Shown in pieces: positions 30,701-40,700 of a stretch of 64,000 bases of DNA. The position numbers and the translations under genes were made by a program. Numbering within the stretch: position 1 is the stretch's first letter; each line of letters opens with the position of its first letter. The stretch comes from Paratrimastix pyriformis (lineage: Eukaryota > Preaxostyla > Paratrimastigidae): positions 62,001 to 126,000 of the forward strand of contig JAPMOS010000017.1 in NCBI GenBank assembly GCA_027972325.1, written 5' to 3'. The notes under the pieces were generated by a model. The model did no database searches. It was not told where the DNA came from and was given only the letters and a program-made list of their open reading frames with translations.

Positions 30701-33700
30701 GTGGACCGTGGGCGGGGGCACGGCCGTCGTGGGGACGAGGGTGATCCCCTGCGGGGCGGGCTCCTCGTCCTCCTCGTCGGCCTCCTCGGGGGTGCCCTCC
30801 ATGATGCCCTGGCGCCGCCGGATCTGGATGAGCGCCGCCTGGACCTCCTCGTCGGGCGTGGCCGTCTCCCGTTCCGGCTCGGCATCGGGGGCCACCGCGG
30901 GGGCCGCCGCGGGGACCTTCGGCTGGGCTGCGGGGGCTGTCGCTGGGGCCGCCGTTGGGGCCGCCGCGGGGGCCTGGTTGGGCGCGGCGGGGGTCAGCAG
31001 GTGGCGCGGGGGCAGCGGGGCGGATGACGGGTGGGCGGGCGCGAGGACGGGCGAAGTAACCGTCGGGGTCGCCGTCGGGGCGGCGGGGGCAGCCACGGGG
31101 CCGGCAGCAAGAGAGGGCGGCTCCATGGAGGGCGAGAGGCCCATCGGTGGGAGGGCGGCGGGGAGCTCAACCGATCCGGACAGGGGCGGGGTGGTCCCCG
31201 TGGGGGGCGTCAACCCCGTGGGGAGGAAGGCAGCAAACGAAGGGGGACTGGCCGCAGGGGTGGGGTGGGCTTCTTGCACTGTCCGAAAGAGGGGGGGCGG
31301 TGGGGCAGATATACGACATGAGAGAGGCGAGAGGCGAGGGTGGGGCGGGACAGACGCAGCTGCTCGATCTTGGAGACGATCAGGGGCCCGAAGATGGTCG
31401 GGTCCAGGTGGAACTCCGAGACCAGCTCGCTGGCCACCTGCAGGGGCGTGTCGCTGTTCAGCTTGAAGGGGAACTTGAAGTCGGCCGGCCCGGAGGGCAG
31501 GGGCAGGGTCAGTTTGAGCTGCAGCATCTGGAAGGTGTTCCCGCGGCGCAGCTTGTCGGGCGAGTCGGGCTCGCCCAGGGCCGGGCTCGCCTCGGCCGTC
31601 TCCGGCTCGGCCGGCTCGGTGGAGCTCGAGTAGGGCGTGCCCGGGGCCGCCTCGGGCGGCGAGTACATCTCGGGCCGGTGGGGCTCCACCAGGATCGGAG
31701 TGGGGGCCAGGAACTGCTCCTCGTCGTGTGGGCTGGCGATGGGAAGGTCGGGGCTGGCGGTGGGCGACGGAGAGATGGGGTGGTGGAAGGTCTCCACCAG
31801 TTCCGGGGGCCGGGGCGGGGCCACCATGGGGCCGGTGGCCTTCTCGGGTAATGCCGGGGCGGTCCGCAGGGCCGGCTCCTCGGTGGGGGTGCCCGCGGAG
31901 CGCGAGAAGGGCGGCATGGGGGTCGGGGCCAAGGGCTCGGGCGTCTCCCCTTGGGCCGGGGCGGGCTCCTCGTCGGGGGAGCTGCTGTGGGGCGACGGGA
32001 TGGGGATGGGGGCCGTCCCTGGGTGGGGCGACCGAGAGGGCGGGGGTGGGGCGAGGAGGGGGGCGGGGGCGGGGGGGTGCCCAGGGGCTCGTCCGGGCTC
32101 CACTTGGCCGGGTACCGGGGCGGCGACCCCGAGGGCGGATGCATCGTCAGGGGCGACGGGGTCGGCATGGGGGTCTGCTTCATGGGGGTGGGCGGAAGGG
32201 GCGACCCGACGGCCGGCATGTTGGGCGAGTAGGCGCCGTGGGGGTGGTGGTGGTGGTGATGGTGCCGATGCGAGGGGGCGGGCTCGGTGGTGTCATCGGG
32301 GGGCTGGGCCGTGAGGACGGTCATCGTGGAGTGGTGGTGGCGGGCGGGCGGCTCCTGGTCGATGTCGGAGCGGTACGAGTGGGTGGAACGCAGGGCGGGT
32401 TCCTCCGGGGACGGAGAGGAGGGGCCCTCGAAGGACGAGGGCGGGTGGGCCACAAAGTGGGCCGTGCTCCCGCTGGCCCCCATCCCATCCAATGAGGTGT
32501 GGGCGCGGTGGTGGTGGTGCCGCTCGGCGGGCTCGTTTCGGTTGGGGATGCTGATGGGGGCGGGCACGTTGGCCAACCGGGGCGAGGGAGGCGAGCGCTG
32601 CGGCTGCAGCCCCCGGCCCGACCCATTGGGGGACGTCTCGTTGGGGCCGTGGGTGGCGGCCATGGCGGCTTGCATGGCGGGAGTGGGGGTGGCACACTTC
32701 CGGGGCACCTCTTCGGTGGACTCCTCGGGGGCCGAAGAGCTGTCGGTACTGCTGCTGCCCACCAGGGCCACGGGAGGCTCGATCGTGGCGGTCTCACTTC
32801 GGCTCGCAGCCATGGCCCGCCCGACCAGGCTCTCGGGCTGCTGCTGCTGCATCGAGGTGGCCTCGGCGACGGGTTGCGAGGCCGATTCGTTTGGCGGGGC
32901 TTCGCGTGGGGCATTGAGGTGGTTCGCGGGGGAACGGGGAAGAGGGGGCTGCATCGAGGTGGCAGCCGGGCTGTGGCCGCCCTCCTCATCGTGCCCCATG
33001 TGGCGGCTCGCTTCGACCTCCTCGGCCGTCAGCCCAAAGTACGACGACGTGAGCAGCTCCTGTAGCGGGGCGAAGAAGGAAAGCGGTCTCAGACGGGTCG
33101 CCCAGATGCCACCACACCGAACCACCACGAGGAACGGAGAGGGGGGGGGGGGGGGGGGGGGGGGGGTGACAGACAGCAGCCGAGGGACGGAGGGCGGAAT
33201 CGTGCTGGAGGCAGAGCTCGATGAAGTGGAGCTGGTCCGGATCGGTGACCTTCGACAGGCTCGTGGGGAAGATGTTCTGCGCACACACCGAAGAATGGGG
33301 CGGTCGGGAACTGTCGCAGCAGACGACCTCCCCACGTTCCCGCCCACGTTCCCATTCGCCCCCCGAAGCCGAAGGAGCAACGAACGGATGAAATTTTGCG
33401 GTAGATCTGGGCGGCCGAGGTGCACTCCCCGTAGGGGTACTCTTGGGTGATCATCTCCAGCACGCACATGCCGAACGCGTAGATGTCCACCTTCTCGTTG
33501 TAGGACTCCTCGAACAGCTCGGGGGCCATGAATTCGGGGGTGCCGATGATGCTGCGGGAGCGGGACTCGCGCAGCTGGGTCGAGAGACCCAGGTCGCCAA
33601 TCTTGACCTCTCCGTTGTTGCCGTTGATGAAAATGTTGTCGCACTTCAGGTCCCGGTGGATGACCTTGGGTTTCACTGTCGCCGGTGCGCAAGTGAGGCG

Positions 33701-34510
33701 AAAAGAGAGAAGAGTCAGAGGAGGTCGCCATTGTTGAGCGAAGAGTGAGGAGGGCACTGTGAGGATGGACGGATGTAGATTGGGGGAAGGGGAGGGGGAG
33801 TGGAGTGGAGTGGAGGGAGTGGAGTGGAGGGGGAGTGGAGTGGAGGGAGGAGGGGAAGCCGGGAGGGGAGGGGAGTGGAAGAGGAAGAGGAAGGGGAAGT
33901 GGAAGTGGTGAAGAGACAGACGGGAATGGAGATAGTGGAGGCCTTCCAAGATTTGGATGCACCAACGCTTGAGGACGGCTGGCATGGGGGAGCCAAATTT
34001 GGAAATGTATCTGTGTGCCAGAGGAAGAGGGCGCTCAGGAGAAAGGTGAACGTGTTGCAGACTGTTTAAGAGTGCCAGAGCTCATCAGCTCCGAAATAAA
34101 GATGATCTGATTATTGACGCTATCGACCCAGCTGTCGTAGAACTTGATAATGTGCGGGTGCTGAACAGCTTTCAGTGTGTCCACCTGCGGACAGTTGTGG
34201 GTGGTGAGGTGATACGAATGACAATCACAGCACAAACCTCAGCTTGGAGCTGTTTGCGCTCTTTTGCAGAGAGCCGGAAAATAGGGATTTGGTTCCAGGC
34301 CACTTCAATCCCATGGTGTCGGTCAAACGCTTTGTAAACTTCCTTGAAGCTTCCCCGGCCCAGAAATTCGCGCGGGAGCTTCACAAACCGACCGGCCGGA
34401 TCAGTGATCTTTTCTTCCGGCTGTTCGTTTGCAGATTCAGAGACAACTGGGGGCTCATCGTTAGGAGCATGATTAAGAGACAAGCTGGAAGCCGCGTTCA
34501 GAGTCTCCAT
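27731..34510 (-). CDS. WNK-family protein kinase with very long C-terminal tail
   Basis: Start ATG at 34510 ([13 protein letters not shown]). The kinase domain spans about 34370-33090. The Gly-loop strand [13 protein letters not shown] carries Lys, and the normal beta-3 Lys site reads GIEVAWN (Asn), the hallmark WNK arrangement, closest to plant WNKs. It also has [42 protein letters not shown] and [10 protein letters not shown]. Introns start GTTTGT, GTCTGC, GTCTGT. A conserved patch near 31390-31510 ([20 protein letters not shown]) matches the OSR1_C/PF2-like domain of WNKs, which binds RFxV-type peptides. The rest is Ser/Pro-rich, with a QPAN/QPAT repeat (30265-30355) and a helical block ([15 protein letters not shown], about 30000-30060). 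The last exon starts after an intron (GTCTGG site near 29853) with [13 protein letters not shown] and ends TGA at 27731-27733. WNKs regulate ion transport and osmotic responses. Confidence 0.85.
30265..30355 (-). repeat. 12-bp coding repeat (QPAT/QPAN) in WNK tail
   Basis: Tandem GGGCTGGGTGGC-type units on the plus strand translate to Gln-Pro-Ala-Thr/Asn on the coding strand. Multiples of 3 fit translation. Confidence 0.85.
33139..33168 (+). repeat. Poly-G run in WNK intron
   Basis: Near-unbroken run of about 28 G (C on the coding strand) upstream of a 3' splice site. Confidence 0.9.
33795..33905 (+). repeat. GGAGT/GGAGG purine-rich repeat in WNK intron
   Basis: Imperfect GGAGTGGAGT and GGGGAG units lie in the intron that follows GLHYLHS and begins GTCTGT. 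Confidence 0.85.
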
Positions 34511-34868
34511 GCAGGAGCATTCACGACTCTCCGCGGAACAACACAGAGCTGTCCAATAGGACGGGGTAAAAAAGACTAATCTATCCGCTTCCTCCTGAAT
34601 TCGCAGGCCTCCAGGCCTGTTCACCTCCAATCACCGCCGCTAAATCTTTGCCGATAGTTTTTCACGGACCATTAGCTACCGGTTGCGGAACAATCCCCTC
34701 GCCCAACACGTTGTCCCTCCTGCCCGTCATACCCCCAGGTTTGGCTTGCTGGGCTCACCTCAGCATTCACTTTCAACCCCTTCTCAACCCTTCTCAAGGG
34801 CATTCTCTTCTTCTCCGCACCGGGCCGCACATTCTGGTGGCAACTCCCCACGCCATTTCCCCTCAGAC
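34511..34868. promoter_or_regulatory. Divergent promoter region WNK / coiled-coil gene
   Basis: A 358-bp AT-richer spacer between the WNK ATG (minus) and the next plus-strand ATG. It may include 5' UTRs. No motif was recognised. Confidence 0.45.
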
Positions 34869-36969
34869 ATGGCTCAGCCGAGGTTTGGACAACTTACCAC
34901 CGCTCTTTTCGCCAATTTTCGCGGCTTAGCACGCAAGCGGCCATTCCGCCTCTGCCGCTTTCGGCCCGGGCTCTCGGGAATGCATCCCTTGAGGGGCCTT
35001 TCTCCTCGGCATGCTCGGACCGCCCCGCCACCTCTGGGGGGATGGGTTTCGCCCTGCCTCCGGTTTCGGCCTCCCGGCCCCCGGGGCTCCCTCCACACAT
35101 ACCCCGGCCCACCCGGTCGCGGCAGGAGGCCCGACCACCCCGCCCCCAGCAACCTGCCGGATCGGCCTCCCCGCCCGCCCTGGCCTTCTCACTCACCCCG
35201 CGGATGGGCGAGTCCCCGTTGGGGGTTGCGGATGCGTGGCGCCCGGCCACCTCGGAGGGGAGCAGCCGGTCGGCGGGGCCGCGGTCCTTCTCGGCCTCGA
35301 TGGCCGGGGCCCCCCCTGCCGATGGCCAGCCCGAGGGCTGGCCCCCGCCGAGCGCACGCGGGTCCCGCAACGAGGGCGACAGCCAGATGGGGACGCCGCG
35401 TTCCCCAAGGCGGCAGCCCGTAGACGAAAAGTCTGAGCCAGGGGAGAGGATGGCGGAGGATGAGGAGGAGGGTGACGGCATGGTGCCCCTTGGGACCGTC
35501 GTGCCCTCGTCCGAAACAAGGTGCCGCCTGCTTTCCCTGACACCCGCTTCTGCTTGTCTGTGTGTGCAGCCTCGCCAAGATCTTAGACTCGTCCCGGGCC
35601 TACCTCCGCCAGTCCCAGCGGCTCACTTTGGCCAGGCGCTCCCTCGACCTGGAGCGCGAGCAGGTCGCCACCCCCTCCCCGCCACCCGCCACTCCACCAC
35701 CCGCGCCCACGCCCCTCAACTCACGTGGCCCGCCTTCCCCCGCACGCCCCAGGCGCGGGCCCTGCTGGAGATGCAGAAGATGCGCACCCACCAGCAGTGG
35801 CGCCGCAAGCTGGAGCGGTCGCCCTTCCTGGTGAACCTGGTGGCCCAGACCCAGCGCCAGGAGGAGGAGCTCAGGCTCCGGTCCGCCCGCCCTCCGCCCT
35901 GCCCTCTCAGCCCCCGCCTGCTCCGCCCCGGCGGCGCCTCCTGCCACACGACACCGGTGGGTCTGGTCGGGTCCGTGCAGCCAACTGGAGGAGGAGCGCC
36001 GCGCGCAGCTGGTCCAGAGCCGGAAGAGCAAGGTCCGTGCTCGCCATCCCGCACACTGGCCGGCCTCATCCACCGCTCGGCCCTCGTCCACCGCTCGGCC
36101 CTCATCCACCGTTTGTGTCTGGTCGGGGTGGGGCGGGGATGCGCGCAGGTCAAGCAGGAGATCATTCTGCGGGCCCTGGCCGAGCGGGAACCCCTCGAGG
36201 ACCACAAGCAGCGCCGCGCCGAACTCGAATGTCCGCCCAGCCCGCCCCGCCGGTGTGCCCCTCCATCCCCCTCCGCTCCCCTTCCGCCCCTGGTGCCGTT
36301 GCCGGTGCCGGTGCCGGTGCCGTTGCTGATCTTTTTGCGTTATCCGCTCGACCAGCCGAACGGCAGCTGCGCATCCAGAAGGCCATCGAGGCAGTCTGCC
36401 CGCCCGCCCGCCCGCCCGCCCGCCCTGCCCCGCCCGCCCCGCCCCGCCCCGCCCCGCCCCGCTCCTCCTCGCCCCGCCTGCTCGTTCCCGCATCCCCCTC
36501 CCCCTTCTCTCGTCCCTGCCCCCACAGTCTTCTTCTGTCCGCCCTCCCTGCTGTCCCCCGCCAGGAGCAGCGCCACTCGCCCCGGTCGCCACGGTCACCC
36601 CGGTCACCCCACCACCTGCCGCTGCCCGTCGCTCTCTACGCCTACGCGGCCGAGTCGGAGGGGACGGCCCCGGCCATCTTCCCCTCGATCGACGGGGCCG
36701 GCCTCGAGGACGGCGGCCTCGAGGACGTGGAGGGGCTGGCCGGCCCCGATGGCGAGGAGGACGCCCCCGCGGCGGCCCGCCCACCCCCGCCGGACCAGCT
36801 GACCCTGCAGGAGGAGCTCCGCCAGCAGCGGCTGGCCCTCAGCGAGGCCGCCCTGGCCAAGCGGCGCGAGGAGCTCATCAGCCGCGTCGCCGCCACCCCG
36901 CCCCTGCCCCCGCCCTCGCGGGGCTCCCGGAGAGGCGAGGCCGAGGGGTGGACCGCACCCCGAAGGTGA
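34869..36969 (+). CDS. Coiled-coil protein with Pro-rich N-terminus, family unknown
   Basis: Candidate start ATG 34869 (MAQPRFGQLTTALFANF). After a Pro/Arg/Ser-rich region and introns come helical exons: SLAKILDSSRAYLRQSQRL (about 35568-35660), ARALLEMQKMRTHQQWRRKL with SPFLVNLVAQTQRQEEEL (35755-35880), QLEEERRAQLVQSRKSK (35980-36032), VKQEIILRALAEREPLEDHK (36150-36230) and RQLRIQKAIEA (36360-36390). The last exon (about 36562-36969) is acidic then helical (LRQQRLALSEAALAKRREEL), ending TGA. An intron after RLR begins GTCCGC near 35880, supporting the splice model. Charged heptads suggest a cytoskeletal or scaffold role, but no family is recognised. Confidence 0.6.
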
Positions 36970-37178
36970 CCTCCCCCCAGCCCTCCATCTCCCCTTTTCT
37001 TCCTTTGTATTATTCCCCGCCGCCCGGATCTTATTTGGTGAGCCGAAGCTGATGATGCGTTTTTTTTTCAGGGTTTTGTTTTGGGGGAGAGGCGGGAGGC
37101 GGAGGCGGATAAAAACAGAAAGCGTGCAGGGGAGGAGGAAACGCCAAGCACGAGGGGAGGCGTCACGGGGAAGGGAAC
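36970..37178. other. Convergent spacer, coiled-coil gene / SmG
   Basis: About 210 bp between two convergent stop codons, containing short T- and G-rich stretches. No gene is seen. Confidence 0.6.
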
Positions 37179-37682
37179 TCACGAAAGGCGATCGAGACAT
37201 TCCATATAGACAACAGAAGCACCCCGAATCACCTGGAAGAAAGATGTGCAATTGGATCCAAATGAACTGCCCTTTGGGAAAAAAACAGACCACCATCCCA
37301 AGAGGGTTTTGGTGCTCGGGAGAAATATCTTCGATGGTCTCATCGAGGACAATGTTCATAAACTGGTCGAACCCCCGCATGGTCCCAATCACCTTACGGT
37401 TGCCATTGAGCTTCACTGTTGGGGAAACAGCGGAAATTGAGGAGAGAAAAAACAGTCATGGCCCCATAAAAACCTGAGTGAATCGGAGAAACAGACAAGC
37501 AAGACGCTTATCCAAATACCTTCAACAAGAAAAAGAAGAAAAGCACCGTGTGAGCCGCCTGTGAGAACGGGTGGTGCAAAATTCAAACAGACTTCTTAAG
37601 ATCGGGGGCAGCGCCTGCCGGAAATTAGAGGCGCCCGAAGAATCGAGAACATAAAACGCAAGAGCGGACCAAAATATATCAT
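37179..37682 (-). CDS. SNRPG: Small nuclear ribonucleoprotein G (SmG)
   Basis: Five exons: 37682-37670, 37614-37593, 37519-37497, 37415-37291, 37232-37179 (237 nt, 78 residues, TGA). Introns of 55, 73, 81 and 58 nt begin GTCCGC, GTCTGT, GTCTGT and GTCTGT and end in AG. The spliced protein aligns along its length with human SmG (76 residues): PDLKKYLDKRLALKLNG, the Sm1 motif GTMRGFDQFMNIVLDE, and the Sm2 motif GMVVIRGASVVYMECLDR. SmG is one of seven proteins in the Sm ring around U1, U2, U4 and U5 snRNAs. The tiny first exon (MIYF plus one base) is less certain than the rest. The 5' end lies 87 bp from the divergent cathepsin-like gene. Confidence 0.93.
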
Positions 37683-37769
37683 GAGCAACACAAACAGGAG
37701 GAAAGACCTTTTGCAGCGGACATCTTTGGAACCTTGGCAGTCGCAGCTATCTTTTTCTTATGCCGCACA
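37683..37769. promoter_or_regulatory. 87-bp bidirectional promoter region SmG / cathepsin-like gene
   Basis: Two start codons face away from each other across 87 bp. Any promoter and both 5' UTRs must fit here or overlap the genes. No TATA box is clear. Confidence 0.6.
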
Positions 37770-40700
37770 ATGGCTTCTGCTTGGCTTTTCTTGACATTTG
37801 GAATTGCTTTCGCCACGCTTTCGCCGTATGACCTTTCTCTTCAGCAAGGCGAGACTGAAGAGCTCAACTTTTTTCAGTTTCACACAGTTTCACAAAATAA
37901 CATCACCTCTTCGCGACTTTTGCGTGAGGAGGCCAATAGATGGTTGAAAATCGATGAACATCTTCAACTTCCCGAGTCATTCAATTTTTTCGATGCTTTC
38001 CCGGAATGTTCCACCAAACCTCGGGACCAGGGCACGTCTGTTTTCGTTTTCGCACGCTTTTGATTTCTGGTTGGGTAGTTGTGGAAGCGGCTATGCCCAT
38101 GCTATGGCGGGAGCATTCGGTGCTCGACTGTGTAAGGCCATGGGCGGCTCCACTGGGGAGTACTCGACCCAACGCATCATGGACTGCCCTACCTCTGTAT
38201 TTGAGAACGCGGCGGGGAAGCATATGCAAGACAGCGGTCTGGTTGGGATCTTCTGGTCTTGTTTCGATCGATGACATACCCCAATAGACGGCTGCAGCAG
38301 CGGCCTGACCTGGCTCGTGGCCTTAGGCCGGACCCCAGGCGGCGGGGAGGCCTTTGTTCGGGAGGAATGTTCGCCTTACCAATCGGCCTTGTACGCCAAG
38401 GGGAGTGGGAGACCCCGGCCTTCGTGTCCTGCCGTATGCCCCGGTCTGCGCCTAGCCCCTGAGTTTCTTTTCGGGGTTTCGGTTCGCCCGGCGTCCATCC
38501 GTCGTGCACCTAAAACTGAGGTCATGGCTCAGATTCCGCTCTGTCGGCCGCCTCGTGCGCCAATGGGTGGCTACAGGGACAGGCGCGCCTCCGCTGCGCC
38601 TATATATCGAGCCACAACCGGCCGATCTGGGTGCCATCGGGCAGGTCGAGGCCTACAAGCGGGCCCTGCTCGAGCGAGGCCCCATGCCCGCCAACTTCTA
38701 CGTGTACTGGGAGGCCCTCCTCAGGGTGGCCGCTCCTGATTGGACCTACCGCCCCACGGTCCGTGCTTTCTGCTGATCGTCGCGCTCACCAGACTTTCTC
38801 TCCGCCGGCAGGCCAACGACACTCTGGTCGGTGGCCACTCGGCCCTGCTTGTGGGCTGGACGGCCAACACATGGATCCTCCAAAACAGGTCTGTCTGTCG
38901 CGCGCCCCGGCCGAGCTGCCCGTTTTCCGCTTCGGCCCACCGATCACGTGACGGGTGTGCATCTTTCTCATGCTCTTTGGGTCACCCGGCCGGATCTAGT
39001 TGGGGACCCGACTGGGGCCTGGCCGGCCAGGGCCTTTTCCACGTGGGTATGCGGGACCCGCTGGCCCTGCTGGAGGGCTTTCTCTACGCGGCGCCGGATC
39101 TGGTGCCGCAGCTGCCTGACTTCCTCTTTACCGAGCCGCCCCCAGGGGCGCTCCTGCTGCCCGGCCAGCGCGTCCGTCTGCGGTGGCTCACCCGGCCCGC
39201 CCTTCGGGCGGATGCGCCCCTGGTGAATATCACCTTGGACGCAGCTGGGGTCAACCTGGGCATCGTGGCCGCCTCCCTCCCGAACTCGGTCTGCACCACC
39301 CCACGCCCCCTGCCTGTGTGGCTGATGGGGTGCCACCGCGGGGGGTACCGGCAGGGCGTCTACGAGTGGACCGTCCCGGCCACCCTGCCCGAGGCCCCGC
39401 TCTACAGGCTCACGATCGCAGCGGGCGTGGCGGCAGCCCACTCGGAGTACTTCGGTCCGGCTGCTGCACTGCCGCTCGCCCCCCCACCCCCCGCGTCGGG
39501 GTGATGCCCCATCAACCCCCCGAATTGCTGTTCATCCGCTTTGGGGACTCGCCTCCGACCTGGAGCAGCCCTGTCCCGCTGGGGCGTCACCGTCGTGGCG
39601 AGCCCGGCCTACTCGGAGCCGGGCGACGCGGGCCGTGTCGGACCTTCGGCCAGCCGTGAGACGGCGCTAGCTGTCGGGCAGGCGGTCAGCATCGTGTGGG
39701 GCCTGGTGGTGGGGTCAGGCCCCGGGGGGCTGGTCGACGTGGACTTGGTCAACATCACCCAGCCGGAGGTCCTGCTGTCCATTGCCTCCAGGCACAACAC
39801 CACGAGCTCCCAGGTCCGCTCTGCCACGCCGCCCCAGATGCGCAGGCGCCAACGGCGATGGCGGAGCGCTCACGTCGGGCCGCGTGGGTATGGGCGGTCA
39901 TGCTTGCCGCAGGGCCGCCTCGTGTGGACGGTCCCCCCGGGGCTTCCCCTAAACGTCCCCCTCTTCGTCCGGGTCCGCCCCTCCGAGGCCACCGCCGGCA
40001 TGCCGGGTGCCGCGGGTGTCCTCTCCTATCCGATCCGGCTCCGCGCGCTGCCCCCGGTGGCTCTGGGGGGGCTCGAGGGGGCCGCCTACGAGTACGGGCA
40101 GACTCTGACCCGGCCCTGGCAGCTGGGGCCGGGCCTCGCATCGGCCGCTGTGACGGGCCTGGTCTGCACCCTTCAGAGAAGGCGCCCCGACTGACGGCTC
40201 CGTTGTTGGTGGCTCGGCTGTCCTTTGGGGGGGTGGCAGGTTGTACGCGGGGCGCAGGTTCCCCTGGCCTCCCAATGCAACTCCACGGTCGGTCCTGCTG
40301 GTCGTGTCCTGCCTCGCCTTCCTCCTCCTTCCCTTCGGCCGGCCAGCCAATAGTCACTCCGTGTTCCGACTGGCTGTGCAGACGGCCCCCCAGTGCGGTC
40401 CGCTTGTCCTGCCCACACTCGAGGCGCCCACTCGCTACGCGGCCTTGAGCCTGGAGACCCCCGCGGGCCGAGTCCTCTCGCGACCATTCGTCCTCTCGCC
40501 TGGCCTCCGTCTGTCCGGCCGTCCTGAGCGCGACGACCGGATGGTTTTCATCTCCCCGGCTCGCTGGGGGCATGTCGTCGCAGACCTGGACAACCTCACG
40601 GCCACCCCGGCGGCGAGCCCCGCGGGCACCCAGCTCGCCATCGGCTGGTCTACGGCCGGCCTGTGGGACTACGTCGACCTGACCCTGGCTCCTCACCCGG

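Noticed and set aside
40194-40280. Separate gene starting near 40241 with a signal peptide (SVLLVVSCLAFLLLP)
   Set aside because: No ATG opens that frame, and the hydrophobic stretch is better read as a pyrimidine-rich intron with a GTCGGT/GTCCTG start. Kept as an alternative only.
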